The notes: generated by a model not told the origin, from the letters alone. 22,393 nucleotides of DNA from CAZFNU01 sp964520445 (GCA_964520445.1 CAZFNU010000005.1:1-22393); one strand, 5' to 3'; shown: positions 7,609 through 15,136, counted from the stretch's first letter. Translations and numbers: made by a program.

Positions 7609-8070
7609 ATGACAAGACCAAAGTTCGTACCTAAAAAAGGACAAATTGATTATACCAATGCTCGCTGAGCTCCTGTAATCAATTGTATTGTAAAATTTAA
7701 AGACAAGTTTATTATAGTCCAAAGAAACAAAGATTTACATTTTTATCCAGGGTATTGAAATGGAATTTCCGGATTTTTAGACGATAATAAAACCCTTGAA
7801 CAAAAAGTCCAAGAGGAATTAAGAGAAGAATTGGGGTTATCTAAGGATAAAATTAAAAAAATCCAATTAGGACATGTTTTTGATCAGGATGACCCTGATT
7901 ATAAAAAAGTATGGATTACTCATCCAGTTTTAGTTACAGTTTTGACAGATAAAATTAGGCTTGATTGGGAAGCTCGAAATTATCAATGGATTACTCTTAA
8001 AGAAGTAAAGAAATTTAAAACTTTACGTAATTTTGATTTAGTTTTAAAAAACCTATCTCATTTATTATAA
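7609..8070 (+). CDS. Nudix hydrolase with altered Nudix box
   Basis: A 153-residue Nudix-family protein. The box spans residues 55-77 (GFLDDN...REELGL) and keeps the 23-residue spacing, G55, E70, E73, E74, G76 and L77. The first conserved Glu is Lys (K61) and the conserved Arg is Glu (E69). Metal binding through EExGL is therefore retained, while the salt-bridge positions differ. TGA codes W20 and W50 (GYWNG); three further Trp are TGG. Members hydrolyse nucleoside diphosphates linked to another moiety; the substrate cannot be read from sequence. It starts 7 nt after the ITPase stop in a host-type acaATATG context. Confidence 0.85.
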
Positions 8071-8073
8071 AAT

Positions 8074-8762
8074 ATGAATTCTAAAATATCAAAAATAAAA
8101 ATTAAAGAAAATCACGAATCATTAGTAGATATAAAAAAATACTGTCCAGGTATTGTAATTAAAATTGATAAGAAAAGAATGAAAACAGAAAAGACTGTCT
8201 ATCTTAGAAAAACTGTAGCAGAAATGTTACATCAAGCCCAAGCATATTTACCTAAAGGATTTAATTTTGTTATTGGAGACGCTTGAAGACCTTCTTTTGT
8301 TCAGGCAAATATTTTTTATGGATTCTTAAAGAGATTTAAAAAACAACACCCAGAATGAACAAAAAAACGTATTATTCAAGAAGCTAAAAAATATGTAGCT
8401 CCTTGAAAAGGACACAATCCATCTGGGCACATGTCTGGTGGTGCCATAGATTTACGCCTTATAAAACATGGTAAAAAAGTTCCTATAAAAAGCCGTAAAT
8501 TAACATATCAAGAAAATGCTTTTCCAAACCAAAAACTATTACCAGGATATATTCGTAGGAATAGGGAGATTTTATTTTCTGCTATGTATAAATCTGGATT
8601 TAGTAATTGTGCAAATGAATACTGACATTGATCATATGGAGATTATTGATGAGCCGAACGTTTCAAAAAGAAAACAGCTATATATGGCGTAATTTCTGAT
8701 AAACTTCATATATATGACAAAAAACCTTGTCCATGTGGATCAAAGAAAGAATATATTAAATG
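8074..8762 (+). CDS. D-Ala-D-Ala dipeptidase-like M15 metallopeptidase with SEC-C tail (3' end in assembly gap)
   Basis: At least 229 residues. GDAWRP (69-73), SGHMSGGAID (Zn ligands H119, D126) and EYWHW (E182, H185) are the marks of the M15D VanX/DdpX family, which cleaves D-Ala-D-Ala dipeptide or trims peptidoglycan peptides. Seven TGA codons are read as Trp, including two in EYWHW and a WW pair (DYWWA); in the standard code only fragments remain. No N-terminal signal is obvious, so it may be cytoplasmic. After the catalytic domain comes KPCPCGSKKEYIKC, the first part of a SEC-C zinc motif as at the SecA C terminus, cut by the 10-N gap. The gene starts 3 nt after the Nudix stop. Confidence 0.88.
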
Positions 8763-8772
8763 NNNNNNNNNN
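8763..8772. other. Assembly gap (10 N)
   Basis: Ten N separate the M15 gene from a MazG-like gene. The MazG-like protein lacks its N-terminal part, so the real gap is probably longer than 10 nt. Confidence 0.95.
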
Positions 8773-8773
8773 T

Positions 8774-9013
8774 ATTGCCGAAGAAACAGAATATTGAGAC
8801 AAATTAAAAGAAAAATTAACTGAAGAAGTTAATGAATTTAGATCAGCAGAAAGCGAAACAGATAGTATTGAGAAATTTGCTGATCTATTAGAAGTAATTG
8901 ACGCAGTTATTGAATACAAAGGTTTTGATAATAAAGAATTACAACGCATCAAGGAAGAAAAAGCCGAGAAAAGAGGAAAATTTAAAAAAAGGATAATACT
9001 TGATGAATCATAA
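8774..9013 (+). CDS. MazG-like/phosphoribosyl-ATP pyrophosphohydrolase-like protein (5' partial)
   Basis: The C-terminal 79 residues of a MazG-fold house-cleaning protein: EYWDKLKEKLTEEVNEF followed by FADLLEVIDAV, supplying the EExxE and ExxD metal-binding helices, then EEKAEKRGKFKKRIIL. Small proteins with this pattern, usually starting with a VRDKIP motif, are common in bacteria and archaea and act on non-canonical or excess NTPs. The start and roughly 25 residues lie in the assembly gap. One TGA is read as Trp (EYWDK). It is a host-type gene and should not be confused with the phage MazZ of Z-genome pathways. Confidence 0.85.
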
Positions 9014-9021
9014 ATATTTAT

Positions 9022-9726
9022 ATGGAATCATTTCAAGTTCAAATAGAAAAATTCTCCGGTCCCCTAGGTCTATTGCTCGAATTAATTGAGCAACGTAATT
9101 TAAATATTACAGATATCTCTATTTCTCAGGTAACTAATGACTACTTATCTTTTTTAAATACCAATACTATTTCTTCTAATGAGATGGCTGATTTCTTAGT
9201 TATTGCTTCTACTTTACTCTTAATTAAATCCAAAGCTATTCTTCCTACTTTATCTTTATCTAGAGATGAGGAAGAAGAGATTATTGATTTAAAAGATAGA
9301 TTAGCCCTATATAAATTCTTCAAGGATAAATCGGTATTTATTAAAGAAAGAGTATTAACTAAAGAATATTTTTTTAGTCATGAACCATTTCTAGATGAAG
9401 CTATCCGATTTTCTCCTCCTCCTAATTTAAAGTTAGATGATTTAAGAAATGCCTTTCTTAAGGCCTTGGAGATATATAAACAAGAAAATCACATTTACTC
9501 TTCCAAAAAGATCAGAATTTTGATAAACTTAAAAGAGAGAATCCAACAACTCCTTTCTCACTTTACTAAGGGCAATAAATATAACTTTAAAGACCTAGTA
9601 AAGAATAAAGAAAACAAGATTGATGTTATAGTTAATTTCTTAGCTATTCTTCATCTAACTAAAGAAGGAGTTATCTTTGTAGACCAAGATAAAAATTTCT
9701 CTGATATTAAAATAGATGCTAAATAA
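9022..9726 (+). CDS. scpA: Segregation and condensation protein A
   Basis: A 234-residue kleisin, the bridge between the SMC heads and ScpB in bacterial condensin. ESFQVQIEKFSGPLGLLLELIE is the classic ScpA opening, followed by ISQVTNDYLSFL, the MADFLVIASTLLLIKSKAILP helix, and a C-terminal winged helix with VVNFLAILHLTKEGVIFVDQD. It has no Trp and so is code-neutral. It lies 5 nt upstream of scpB; the pair is conserved widely. Confidence 0.93.
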   Translation: MESFQVQIEKFSGPLGLLLELIEQRNLNITDISISQVTNDYLSFLNTNTISSNEMADFLVIASTLLLIKSKAILPTLSLSRDEEEEIIDLKDRLALYKFFKDKSVFIKERVLTKEYFFSHEPFLDEAIRFSPPPNLKLDDLRNAFLKALEIYKQENHIYSSKKIRILINLKERIQQLLSHFTKGNKYNFKDLVKNKENKIDVIVNFLAILHLTKEGVIFVDQDKNFSDIKIDAK

Positions 9727-9731
9727 AACAT

Positions 9732-10316
9732 ATGGAAAACAAATACAAAATTGAATCAGTATTATTTGCTTCAGGAGTTCCGATCTCTCGTGAAGATTTA
9801 TCAAAAATCTGTGAATTAAGTGATTATGAAACAGATCAAGCAATCGAAGAGTTATTAAATGAATACGAATCTTCTAATCGTGGTTTTACTTTAATTGAAA
9901 AACAAACTAGCGGTAAACAAATGATTCAGTTAGTGAGTAATCAAGAAGCGAGTCCTTTTATTTCCAAACTCAATAAGAATATCTTAGAAGGGGAATTAAG
10001 CCCTACATCTTTGGAAACTTTATCTATTGTAGCTTATAAAGGGCCAATGACAAGAGCTGAGATTGATGATATCCGTGGTGCTAATTCCTCATATATTTTA
10101 AAAACTTTAATGATCCGAGGATTAATAGAGCGTTATCAACATCCAGAAAGAAGAAATACTTTTCTTTATGAAGTTTCTTTTGACTTATTAAAAGTATTAG
10201 GAATTACCAAAACTGATAAATTACCAGATTTTGAAAAACTTCATTCTTTAACTTTTAAAGATGTTATGAAAAAAGAAGAAATAAACAATGTAAACAACGA
10301 AAATGCCCAAGTTTAA
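9732..10316 (+). CDS. scpB: Segregation and condensation protein B
   Basis: A 194-residue ScpB with two winged-helix domains: KIESVLFASGVPISREDL at the N terminus, then LSPTSLETLSIVAYKGPMTRAEID and IRGANSSYILKTLMIRGLIE, the most conserved segment of the family. It binds the ScpA middle region within the SMC complex. The last 14 nt overlap the start of the D-Ala-D-Ala carboxypeptidase gene, whose ATG (10303) lies inside the ENAQV codons. This couples chromosome segregation genes with cell-wall genes. Confidence 0.93.
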   Translation: MENKYKIESVLFASGVPISREDLSKICELSDYETDQAIEELLNEYESSNRGFTLIEKQTSGKQMIQLVSNQEASPFISKLNKNILEGELSPTSLETLSIVAYKGPMTRAEIDDIRGANSSYILKTLMIRGLIERYQHPERRNTFLYEVSFDLLKVLGITKTDKLPDFEKLHSLTFKDVMKKEEINNVNNENAQV

Positions 10317-11208
10317 TTTTAAATTTTGATTTCTTTTCTTTATAGCTATTTTCCTTCTAGGTTGAGGGTTTAATTTAGTTCAAACTAAAGATGCTCAAAA
10401 AAGTTTTCAAGAATTAGAATCTTTTTTAAGAAACAGAAAGATAGAAAAAAAAGATGAAGATATTTTTAAAGATTCTGTTAATGCCGAGTTTGTAATAGTC
10501 GGGAATATTGCTACTGGACAGGTTCTTTATTCTCGTAATGCCGATATGCATACTTTACCAGCTTCTATTGGTAAATTAGTAGCAGCTCTGGTTGTCTTTG
10601 ATAAAATGGATTTAGATAGTACAATTACCATTACCAAAGATATGATTAATCCTAATTGAGGTACACCTAATTTCATTGTAGGAGAAAAAGTTAAAGTTAA
10701 AGATTTATTGAATATGGGACTAGTTATGTCTGCTAATGACGCCATTATGGCTCTAGCTAAATCAGTTGGGGAAAGTAAATTTGCTGGCTGAATGGATTTA
10801 AAAATCAAAGAAATAGGTTTAACTGATACAGGTTTCTTTGATGCCCTATTCTTTGATTCTAATGGGAATTTTACCACCGCCCTTGACTTATTTAAACTTT
10901 CGCGCTATATTTATATAAACTACCCCGAGATAGGGGAAATTACGAGAATGAGGGCCTATAACTTCAAATCAGAATCTGGATATACCCATTTAGTCATTCC
11001 TACTAACCAATTACTTACCAAGATTCCTGAGATCTGGGGAGCAAAAACCGGGGTAACTCCTGAAGCTAAAGAATGCTTACTAATGATCTATGAATTCAAT
11101 ATTCATGGTCAAAAAGTTCCTTATGTCTCAATAGTTTTAAAATCTAATGATCGATTTAAGGAAACTGAAGTTATTTATCAATGATTAAAAAATAAAATTA
11201 ATAATTAA
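10303..11208 (+). CDS. dacA: D-alanyl-D-alanine carboxypeptidase (penicillin-binding protein, S11 family)
   Basis: A 301-residue S11 peptidase with an N-terminal membrane segment (about 8-25, containing two TGA Trp) that anchors it outside the membrane. The active-site triad is complete: SIGK (S88, K91), SAN (143-145) and KTG (248-250). It trims the terminal D-Ala from peptidoglycan pentapeptides. Five TGA codons are read as Trp and one TGG (EIWGAK); a standard-code view shows only a C-terminal fragment from 10792. It overlaps scpB and is followed by mraY 15 nt later. The C-terminal PBP5 domain 2 is absent, so it is a short version. Confidence 0.93.
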
Positions 11209-11223
11209 TTAAATTTAAAAAAT

Positions 11224-12291
11224 ATGTTACAACAAAATATTGTTATTTATCAACTAATTAGAGTTATAATTCTAGGAGGGTTATCTGCTTTATTCTCTTT
11301 TATTATGGCTCCTTTAGTTTTAAAATTTCTAAAGAAAAAGCAAATGATAAAGCATATTAGAAAAGATGCAAATGCTCCCATTTTTACTGCTATGCATCAA
11401 AAAAAAGAAGGGACTCCTACCACTGCCGGAATATTAATTTGAGGTACTGTTTTATTATTCGCCCTTACATTCTGGATTCTTTCTTGTTTTAGTCCATTAT
11501 TTGCTAATTTTTTTAATTTTGTTTCTCGTTCCGAAACTTTTTTAATTTTAGGTATTATGAGTATAGCTGCTTTAGTAGGTTTATTAGATGATCTTTTTGG
11601 TATTTATGGTATTGGGCCTAAAGGAGGGGGACTAAGTATGAAACAAAGAATTTTAATATATATTCTTATCGGTCTTATTGGCGCTACCTGATTTTTCTGA
11701 AAATTAGAATGAGACGTAGTTTTAGTTCCTTTTATGGGGTTAGTTCATCTTGGTTGGCTTTACCCTGTTTTCTTTATCTTTGTATTTACTGCTTGTGCTT
11801 TTTCCATGAATGAAACAGATGGTATAGATGGTTTATCTGCTGGAGTTTCTATGATTGGTTTAATTGCCTATATCTTTATTGTTTTTATTCAGGGAAGATA
11901 CAATGTCGCAGTTTTACTAGCCGTTACTCTTGGAGCTTTGCTTGCTTATCTCTGGCATAATATTAATCCAGCTGAATTCTTTATGGGGGATACCGGAGTT
12001 ATGACTCTTGGAGTTTTATTTGGTATTCTTGCCATGTATACCAATACTCCTTTATTCTTACCTTTGTTATTATTAATTCCAATGTTAGAATCAGGATCAG
12101 TTATTATTCAAATGATTTATAAAAAAACACATCATGGTAAGAAATTATTCTTGTCTACTCCTTTTCATCATCATTTTGAAGCTTTAGGCTGACCAGAAAC
12201 AAAAGTAACTATGAGATTCTGAATGATCCAAGGATTGGGTGCTATGATTGGAGTTTTACTTTACTTGCTTAATATTTTAATTATTAAATAG
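11224..12291 (+). CDS. mraY: Phospho-N-acetylmuramoyl-pentapeptide transferase MraY
   Basis: A 355-residue polytopic membrane enzyme that transfers phospho-MurNAc-pentapeptide to undecaprenyl phosphate, producing lipid I. Signature motifs: KKEGTPTTAGILI, LVGLLDDLFGIYG, NETDGIDGLSAG and FMGDTGVMTLG, then HHHFEALGWPETKVTMRFW. Six TGA are read as Trp, among them GWPET and RFW, where Trp is characteristic of the family, and three Trp are TGG. Under the standard code the gene breaks into at least three pieces. Start aaaATATG. Its place after dacA makes a small envelope cluster. Confidence 0.95.
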
Positions 12292-12296
12292 TTTTT

Positions 12297-12755
12297 ATGC
12301 CCAATGAATTAAAAGTTATCCTTACTGCCATGGTCCCTGTATTAGAACTACGAGGAGCCATACCTTTAGGCATATTTGTTTTTCATTTCAGTTATCTTAA
12401 AACTGCTCTTTTAGCAATAATAGGGAACCTATTACCCATTCTTCCCTTAATCTATTTTCTTTATTATGGGGAAGAATGATTATCTAAGAAATCAACCTTT
12501 TTTAAGAAATTCTTTGATTGATGGTTTAAAAGAACAGAAAGGGCTTTTTCCGGGGATTATGCCAAATGGGGAAAGCTAGGACTAGCCATATTTGTCGCTA
12601 TACCCCTTCCAATGACCGGTGCTTGGACCGGAGCACTGGCTAGTGTACTATTTCACCTAAAACCCAAACAAGGCCTGTTTTGAGTCAGTTTAGGGGTTAT
12701 GGGGGCTGCTTTAATAGTTACCACCCTTTGTTATCTAGGATTATTAATAAAATAG
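12297..12755 (+). CDS. Small multidrug-export family (COG2426) membrane protein
   Basis: A 152-residue integral membrane protein of the putative small multidrug export family. MVPVLELRGAIPLGIF near the N terminus is the family motif, followed by a hydrophobic segment ILPLIYFLYY, an amphipathic KFFDWWFKRTERAF stretch, AKWGKLGLAIFVAIPLPMTGAWTGALAS and a final hydrophobic segment. The transport role of the family is weakly established. Three TGA Trp (EEWLS, the first of DWWF, LFWVS) and three TGG Trp are mixed, one WW pair being TGA-TGG. It follows mraY by 5 nt, an operon end before the 383-nt intergenic region. Confidence 0.85.
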
Positions 12756-12780
12756 AGTAAACTATAGTAATCGTGTCAAC

Positions 12781-12833
12781 GGAATACAATAATTTGGGGC
12801 AAAACATTGTATTCCATTAACCAGAATACAATA
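12781..12833. repeat. GAATACAAT inverted/direct repeat group
   Basis: GGAATACAAT (12781-12790) and ATTGTATTCC (12806-12815) form a perfect 10-bp inverted repeat with a 15-nt loop; GAATACAATAA recurs directly at 12824-12834. Three copies of one 9-mer suggest regulator sites or a hairpin at the end of the mraY operon; no U tract directly follows on the plus strand. Confidence 0.5.
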
Positions 12834-12859
12834 AAAAAGCAAAATAGAAATAAGCAAGT

Positions 12860-12914
12860 AAAAAAAGATGAAGAGCCATCGTCCTAACGGTCGACGCCCT
12901 TCATCGATATTGTT
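12860..12914 (-). ncRNA. Predicted small RNA A (minus strand)
   Basis: A minus-strand promoter TTGATT-17 nt-TATAAT (12949-12944 and 12926-12921) leads to a start near 12914. The transcript folds as GATGAAG...CTTCATC (12905-12899 with 12873-12867), with an inner CGTC/GACG helix, followed by seven U (12866-12860): a textbook terminator. Length about 55 nt. No ORF. Family not recognised. Confidence 0.55.
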
Positions 12915-12956
12915 ATCCGTATTATAGCATAAAAAATATTTAAAATCAAATTTTCA

Positions 12957-12985
12957 TTGTAAAAAATTAAAAAATATGCTAGAAT
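12957..12985 (+). promoter_or_regulatory. tpiA promoter
   Basis: TTGTAA (12957-12962), a 17-nt spacer, TAGAAT (12980-12985). Start near 12992 gives a leader of about 147 nt. Confidence 0.5.
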
Positions 12986-12990
12986 TTAAA

Positions 12991-13037
12991 TAATAAAAAT
13001 GGAATGGTCATACAAGACGGCCACTCCTGGGTCTAGT
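12991..13037 (-). ncRNA. Predicted small RNA B, antisense to the tpiA leader
   Basis: Minus-strand promoter TTGACA-17 nt-TAGAAT (13072-13067 and 13049-13044), start near 13037. The RNA contains GGAGTGG (13027-13021) pairing with CCATTCC (13007-13001), then ATTTTTATT (13000-12992) as terminator tail. About 47 nt, fully complementary to the predicted first bases of the tpiA mRNA. Confidence 0.5.
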
Positions 13038-13067
13038 ATTTCTATTCTAGTAAATTTACTCGTAAAT

Positions 13068-13091
13068 GTCAATACCCACTGTGGAAAACTT
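13068..13091 (-). promoter_or_regulatory. DnaA-box-like upstream element, copy 1 (24-nt direct repeat)
   Basis: On the minus strand GTTTTCCACAG (13089-13079) lies 6 nt before the TTGAC of the small RNA B promoter. The 24-nt segment is identical to 20459-20482. TTTTCCACA matches the DnaA-box consensus TTWTNCACA. Confidence 0.6.
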
Positions 13092-13138
13092 AGAAACCCA
13101 CCAAACCTTGATAATATTAAAAATTAAATTAAAAACTT

Positions 13139-13933
13139 ATGAAATATCTAATTTTAAACTGAAAACTCTTCCCAGAAAGCGAAACTAAAGCTATTGAATT
13201 AGTTAATAGCATTTGTGAATCTTTTAAAAAATTAGATTTACATATTCAAAAAAAATACAAATTAATTCTCTGTCCTCCTAGTATTTTTATCTCTCCTTTA
13301 CAAAAGTTTTTAATTGCTAAACATTTTCAAAATATTTTAAGTTTATCTGCTCAGAATACCTTTTATCATAATAGGGGAGCATATACAGGAGAAATATCTC
13401 CTACTATGTTAAAATCCTTTGGGGTTAAATATTGTTTAGTTGGGCATTCTGAACGTAGATTAATTTTTAAAGAATCTAATGAAGATATTAATGGGAAAAT
13501 ACGAACTCTTTTAAATCAACACATTAAACCCGTTTTATTTATTGGGGAACAACAAAGATGTAAGAAAGAAGATTGTACTAGTTTTAAAATTAAGAATAAA
13601 ATATTTGATCAGTTAAGTACTGGTTTTAAAAATGCTCAACCAGAAGAAATGAAAGAAGTAATTCTTTGTTATGAACCAGTTTGAGCTATTAGTGCTAATG
13701 GATCTGATGTTTTGCCAGAACCCCAAGATACAGAGAAAATTATTCAAAATATTAAATTCTGGATTGAAACCAGATTCAATGAAGTTAAATTAAAAAATAT
13801 CCCAGTTCTTTATGGGGGATCTGTCTCTTCTTCTAATTTTAAAGAATATCTTAAAGTTTCTGATGGATTAGTTATCGGTAATGTCAGTACTAAGAAAGCT
13901 GATATTTTAAGAGTTATAAAAAACCTAGGGTAA
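13139..13933 (+). CDS. tpiA: Triosephosphate isomerase
   Basis: A 264-residue TIM-barrel enzyme interconverting DHAP and glyceraldehyde-3-phosphate. NWK (7-9) supplies the catalytic Lys9, GHSERR holds the electrophile H103, and CYEPVWAIS holds the base E179; GAYTGEIS and YGGSV are also present. Two TGA codons fall at W8 (13160) and W182 (13682), both essentially invariant Trp in this family, making this gene the clearest proof of the code; a third Trp is TGG. In the C-terminal phosphate loop the usual GG pair reads IGNVS, one Gly replaced by Asn. It is monocistronic, with a long leader from the promoter at 12957 overlapped by a predicted antisense RNA. Confidence 0.96.
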
Positions 13934-13942
13934 TTACAAACC

Positions 13943-13981
13943 TTGACAAAACATTAAAAAAGTGGTAATATGTAACCACTT
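13943..13981 (+). promoter_or_regulatory. Strong promoter with operator for the 14029-15029 cassette
   Basis: TTGACA (13943-13948), a 17-nt spacer, TAATAT (13966-13971): near-consensus sigma70. AAGTGGT (13960-13966) and ACCACTT (13975-13981) form a perfect 7-bp inverted repeat that straddles the -10, a typical repressor position. Confidence 0.75.
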
Positions 13982-14028
13982 AGAATTTATGTGCAATTTA
14001 AAATTTATATATAGAAGGGAGAGGATAT

Positions 14029-14379
14029 ATGAGAGTATATAAGGTAGTTAGAAAATTCGGGGAGAAGTTTTTCAGTGCAGTGGTAGAAGGAAAGGCAAGG
14101 GTTCAATATGAAATAGGTGAAAAAGCTTATCCACCACCCTGGTTAGCAAAACTAGAATTTCATTTGTTAGCATTTAAAACAGTAGAAGAAGCAAGAGATT
14201 TTGTAAAATGGAGCAGTTCATTTGTAATTTTTAAAGCACAGGCGGAAGAAAGACCAGTACCTCAATATTGTCATATACTAGGATTAGAACAAGGTAGAAT
14301 TTCTAAAGATCCATATTTTAGCTTTCCAGAAGGTATAGTTGGCTGTGCCTGGATCAAACTATTAGAGGAGGTAAAATAA
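14029..14379 (+). CDS. 116-residue cassette protein of unknown function
   Basis: I recognise no domain. The sequence is compact and mixed alpha/beta, opening MRVYKVVRKFGEKFFSAVVEG and closing with IKLLEEVK; YKVVR-type openings with a KLLEEV-like ending remind me of small phage/metagenome proteins, but I cannot name a family. Unlike host genes it has a purine-rich SD (GGGAGAGG, about 14018-14025) and three TGG Trp with no TGA. It is the first gene of a two-gene unit: its TAA overlaps the ATG of the ATPase gene by one base. Expression should be controlled through the inverted repeat at 13960-13981. Phage-derived or mobile cargo is the likely origin. Confidence 0.7.
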   Translation: MRVYKVVRKFGEKFFSAVVEGKARVQYEIGEKAYPPPWLAKLEFHLLAFKTVEEARDFVKWSSSFVIFKAQAEERPVPQYCHILGLEQGRISKDPYFSFPEGIVGCAWIKLLEEVK

Positions 14380-15029
14380 TGATTATTAGATTTGATAAGT
14401 TTGGTAAACTAGGGAAAACTACCATAGCGGTTCCATTAGGAGGCATAGTAGTTTTTGTCAGCAACAATAATGGTTCTGGTAAAAGTACGTTGTTACAGAC
14501 TATTTACAATGCTTTGTTTTTAGCACAAGCAAAGCAAAAACAAGGGGTACAAGCAGGAGAATTAAAGGCGCATAATGCCCTACAGGAGATAAAAAGATTA
14601 CCCTTTGAGATTTCCCAATTTGAAATTTTTGATCATGAGAGTAACATGATAATTTCAATTAACAAAAAAGAAAAGGATTTTAAAGTAAAAGTTGGGAATA
14701 TTCCAGTAGGGATCATTAATAATAATATAAGAAATTGGGACAATGGTACAATATTAATCCAAAAGAATCCAGAAAATGATTTACATCCATGGCAACAAAC
14801 ATGTTATGCGGATCTTGTAGTATACAAGATGATGAACTCAAAAGAAAAAGGCAAGTTTGTTAATCTCTTTATGAGTACCAATAGTCCATATATTCTTTGT
14901 CATCTTGATAAAGCAAAAACCGTAAGAAGGAACATGCGATTTCTCTCTTTCTATCGTGATAGAATAGAAAATGTATCATATGATCTAGATCCGATATTCG
15001 AGAATCTCGGTGATGCATTATTTAAATAA
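14379..15029 (+). CDS. Miniature SMC/AAA_21-type ATPase with degenerate Walker B
   Basis: A 216-residue ABC/SMC-type ATPase fold in minimal form. Walker A reads NNNGSGKST (29-37, N29 in place of the first Gly). The segment matching the usual IDEPExxLHP is ILIQKNPENDLHP (126-137): the Walker B Asp-Glu become Lys129-Asn130. The switch segment normally THSPyiL is STNSPYIL with Asn168 for His. No LSGGQ signature is evident. ATP binding looks possible but hydrolysis doubtful, unless I misaligned it. It has a strong SD (GAGGAGG, 14366-14372), two TGG Trp and no TGA. Larger relatives occur in OLD-family and other defence or phage proteins. It pairs with the 116-aa protein by a TAATG overlap and is followed by a terminator. 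Confidence 0.72.
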   Translation: MIIRFDKFGKLGKTTIAVPLGGIVVFVSNNNGSGKSTLLQTIYNALFLAQAKQKQGVQAGELKAHNALQEIKRLPFEISQFEIFDHESNMIISINKKEKDFKVKVGNIPVGIINNNIRNWDNGTILIQKNPENDLHPWQQTCYADLVVYKMMNSKEKGKFVNLFMSTNSPYILCHLDKAKTVRRNMRFLSFYRDRIENVSYDLDPIFENLGDALFK

Positions 15030-15039
15030 AGCAGATAAT

Positions 15040-15075
15040 AAAGCCAGGTTAATTAAAATAACCTGGCTTTAACTT
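15040..15075 (+). terminator. Terminator of the 14029-15029 cassette
   Basis: AAAGCCAGGTTA (15040-15051) pairs perfectly with TAACCTGGCTTT (15059-15070), 12 bp with a 7-nt loop; the tail AACTTTAATTT is only partly U-rich. Confidence 0.75.
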
Positions 15076-15079
15076 TAAT

Positions 15080-15108
15080 TTGCATTGTTTATATTTTTAT
15101 GATAAAAT
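15080..15108 (+). promoter_or_regulatory. Promoter of the Cys-rich protein gene
   Basis: TTGCAT (15080-15085), 17-nt spacer, TAAAAT (15103-15108), followed by TTAGGATATATAA, similar to the sequence after the hpf promoter. Confidence 0.5.
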
Positions 15109-15136
15109 TAGGATATATAAATATTAAATCAAAAAT

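Larger units (their letters stand above)
12756..13138. other. 383-nt intergenic region with inverted repeats, small RNAs and tpiA promoter
   Basis: No credible ORF. From left to right it holds a GAATACAAT repeat group (12781-12833), a minus-strand promoter and terminator making a roughly 55-nt RNA (12860-12914), the plus-strand tpiA promoter (12957-12985), and a second minus-strand promoter/terminator unit (12991-13089). Each element is annotated separately. Confidence 0.6.

Noticed and set aside
8774..9013. MazG-like gene as MazZ partner of the PurZ-like gene
   Set aside because: It is 6 kb away, uses TGA for Trp, and its visible sequence matches the common house-cleaning MazG-like group, so a Z-genome pathway is not supported by it.
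10303..12755. Apparent pseudogenes broken by in-frame TGA (dacA, mraY, export protein)
   Set aside because: The breaks are all TGA, never TAA or TAG, and fall at family Trp positions with no frameshifts; recoding explains them.
12751..12779. Minus-strand promoter TTGACA-N17-TCTATT
   Set aside because: The -10 is poor and no small RNA or gene follows; it would only make antisense RNA to the export gene.
13139..13933. TGA as glycine (the Absconditabacteria/Gracilibacteria code)
   Set aside because: TPI NWK and EPVWAI, MraY RFW and ITPase FGWDP require Trp, not Gly, at the TGA sites.
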